A stretch of 64,000 nucleotides of DNA from a virus, in the IMG/VR virus record IMGVR_UViG_3300031951_021456, positions 183,933 through 247,932 of that record. One strand, 5' to 3'. Under the pieces are notes generated by a model. It worked only from the letters and a program-made list of their open reading frames with translations. It made no database searches and was not told where the DNA came from. Position numbers and translations under genes: made by a program. Of this stretch, positions 63,794 to 64,000 are shown piece after piece. The first letter of the stretch is position 1, and every line of letters starts with the position of its first letter.

Positions 63794-64000
63794 ATGCTCA
63801 CCCAAAAAGAACATAAGATTAAAAGACTCAAAGAAATCGCAACTGAAATTTCTACAGCAACTGATGAAACCCTTACTCAAAATCCAGAATGGTTTGAAGA
63901 ACTTATTGAGCTTTATGCTGAAACACTCAAACCTAAACCCAAACAAAAATGCAACAGTAGTATCGGTTGGACGGATGCTCGTTCATATTATAACAAATAA
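63794..64000 (+). CDS. Hypothetical small protein, 68 aa
   Basis: Not recognised. Helical, charged (EHKIKRLKEIATEISTATDE), Lys/Pro-rich linker, ending SSIGWTDARSYYNK with a stop at the last three bases of the window, so complete. Confidence 0.64.
   Translation: MLTQKEHKIKRLKEIATEISTATDETLTQNPEWFEELIELYAETLKPKPKQKCNSSIGWTDARSYYNK

Overview
The window is the early/replication half of a large, AT-rich T4-like myovirus (roughly one third G+C by eye) that very probably infects a picocyanobacterium. The T4 core is unmistakable and largely in the usual order: UvsY, UvsW, gp55 late sigma, gp47, gp46, gp45, gp44, gp62, RegA, Hsp20, gp43, UvsX, gp41, MazG, gp61, NrdA, NrdB. The Hsp20, MazG and virion-protein families, and a secreted PEP-CTERM-like protein with picocyanobacterial features, point to a cyanophage of the Synechococcus/Cyanobium type. 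The freshwater or brackish habitat is a guess.

Layout. Positions 1-12660 form a leftward block: aspartyl-tRNA synthetase (cut by the window edge), many small unknown genes, a NADAR protein, a ParB-like protein, ribbon-helix-helix (RHH) proteins, a free-standing terminase-like ATPase, and a DNA ligase. At 12.7 kb the coding strand switches. Here lie AT-rich 36-bp direct repeats, divergent sigma70-like promoters and one arm of a 112-bp inverted repeat, whose other arm is at 16.3 kb. The arms bracket a tail-tube-like protein, UvsY and UvsW. From 16.5 to 38 kb the rightward replication operon runs to gp41 and its small followers. From 38.7 to 50.1 kb, virion-type genes behind TATAAATA late promoters alternate with gp61, NrdA and NrdB. 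From 50.1 kb to the end there is a deaminase, a GIY-YIG-like protein, an RlpA/C39-peptidase cell-wall cassette, two tRNAs (Arg-TCT, Gly-TCC), an RNA ligase and many short accessory genes.

Most unusual structure. (1) An eleven-member paralogous protein family of unknown function shares an N-terminal FLGPNWKxVLNFWxYLDTL core and a C-terminal ELIGSH...LPLF motif around a highly variable centre. Eight members are wedged into the core operon between gp45 and gp44 and after RegA, mostly with overlapping stop/start codons. (2) Seventeen copies of one promoter architecture occur: CTG(G/T)C-A/C about 30 bp upstream of a (TGn)TAnnnT -10 element. (3) A duplicated 59-bp copy of that promoter transcribes a 69-nt two-hairpin RNA with no visible coding potential. 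(4) A structural gene is interrupted by a single in-frame TGA followed by C, with the frame open for another 181 codons.

How the parts work together. Sigma70-like promoters near 12.7, 16.5 and 17.2 kb and the CTGGC-class promoters probably serve host-polymerase early/middle transcription. gp55 then directs late transcription from TATAAATA sites in front of the virion genes. The RHH proteins, RegA, hairpins and terminators offer further control. All functional assignments rest on reading motifs in the translated sequence; no database search was run.
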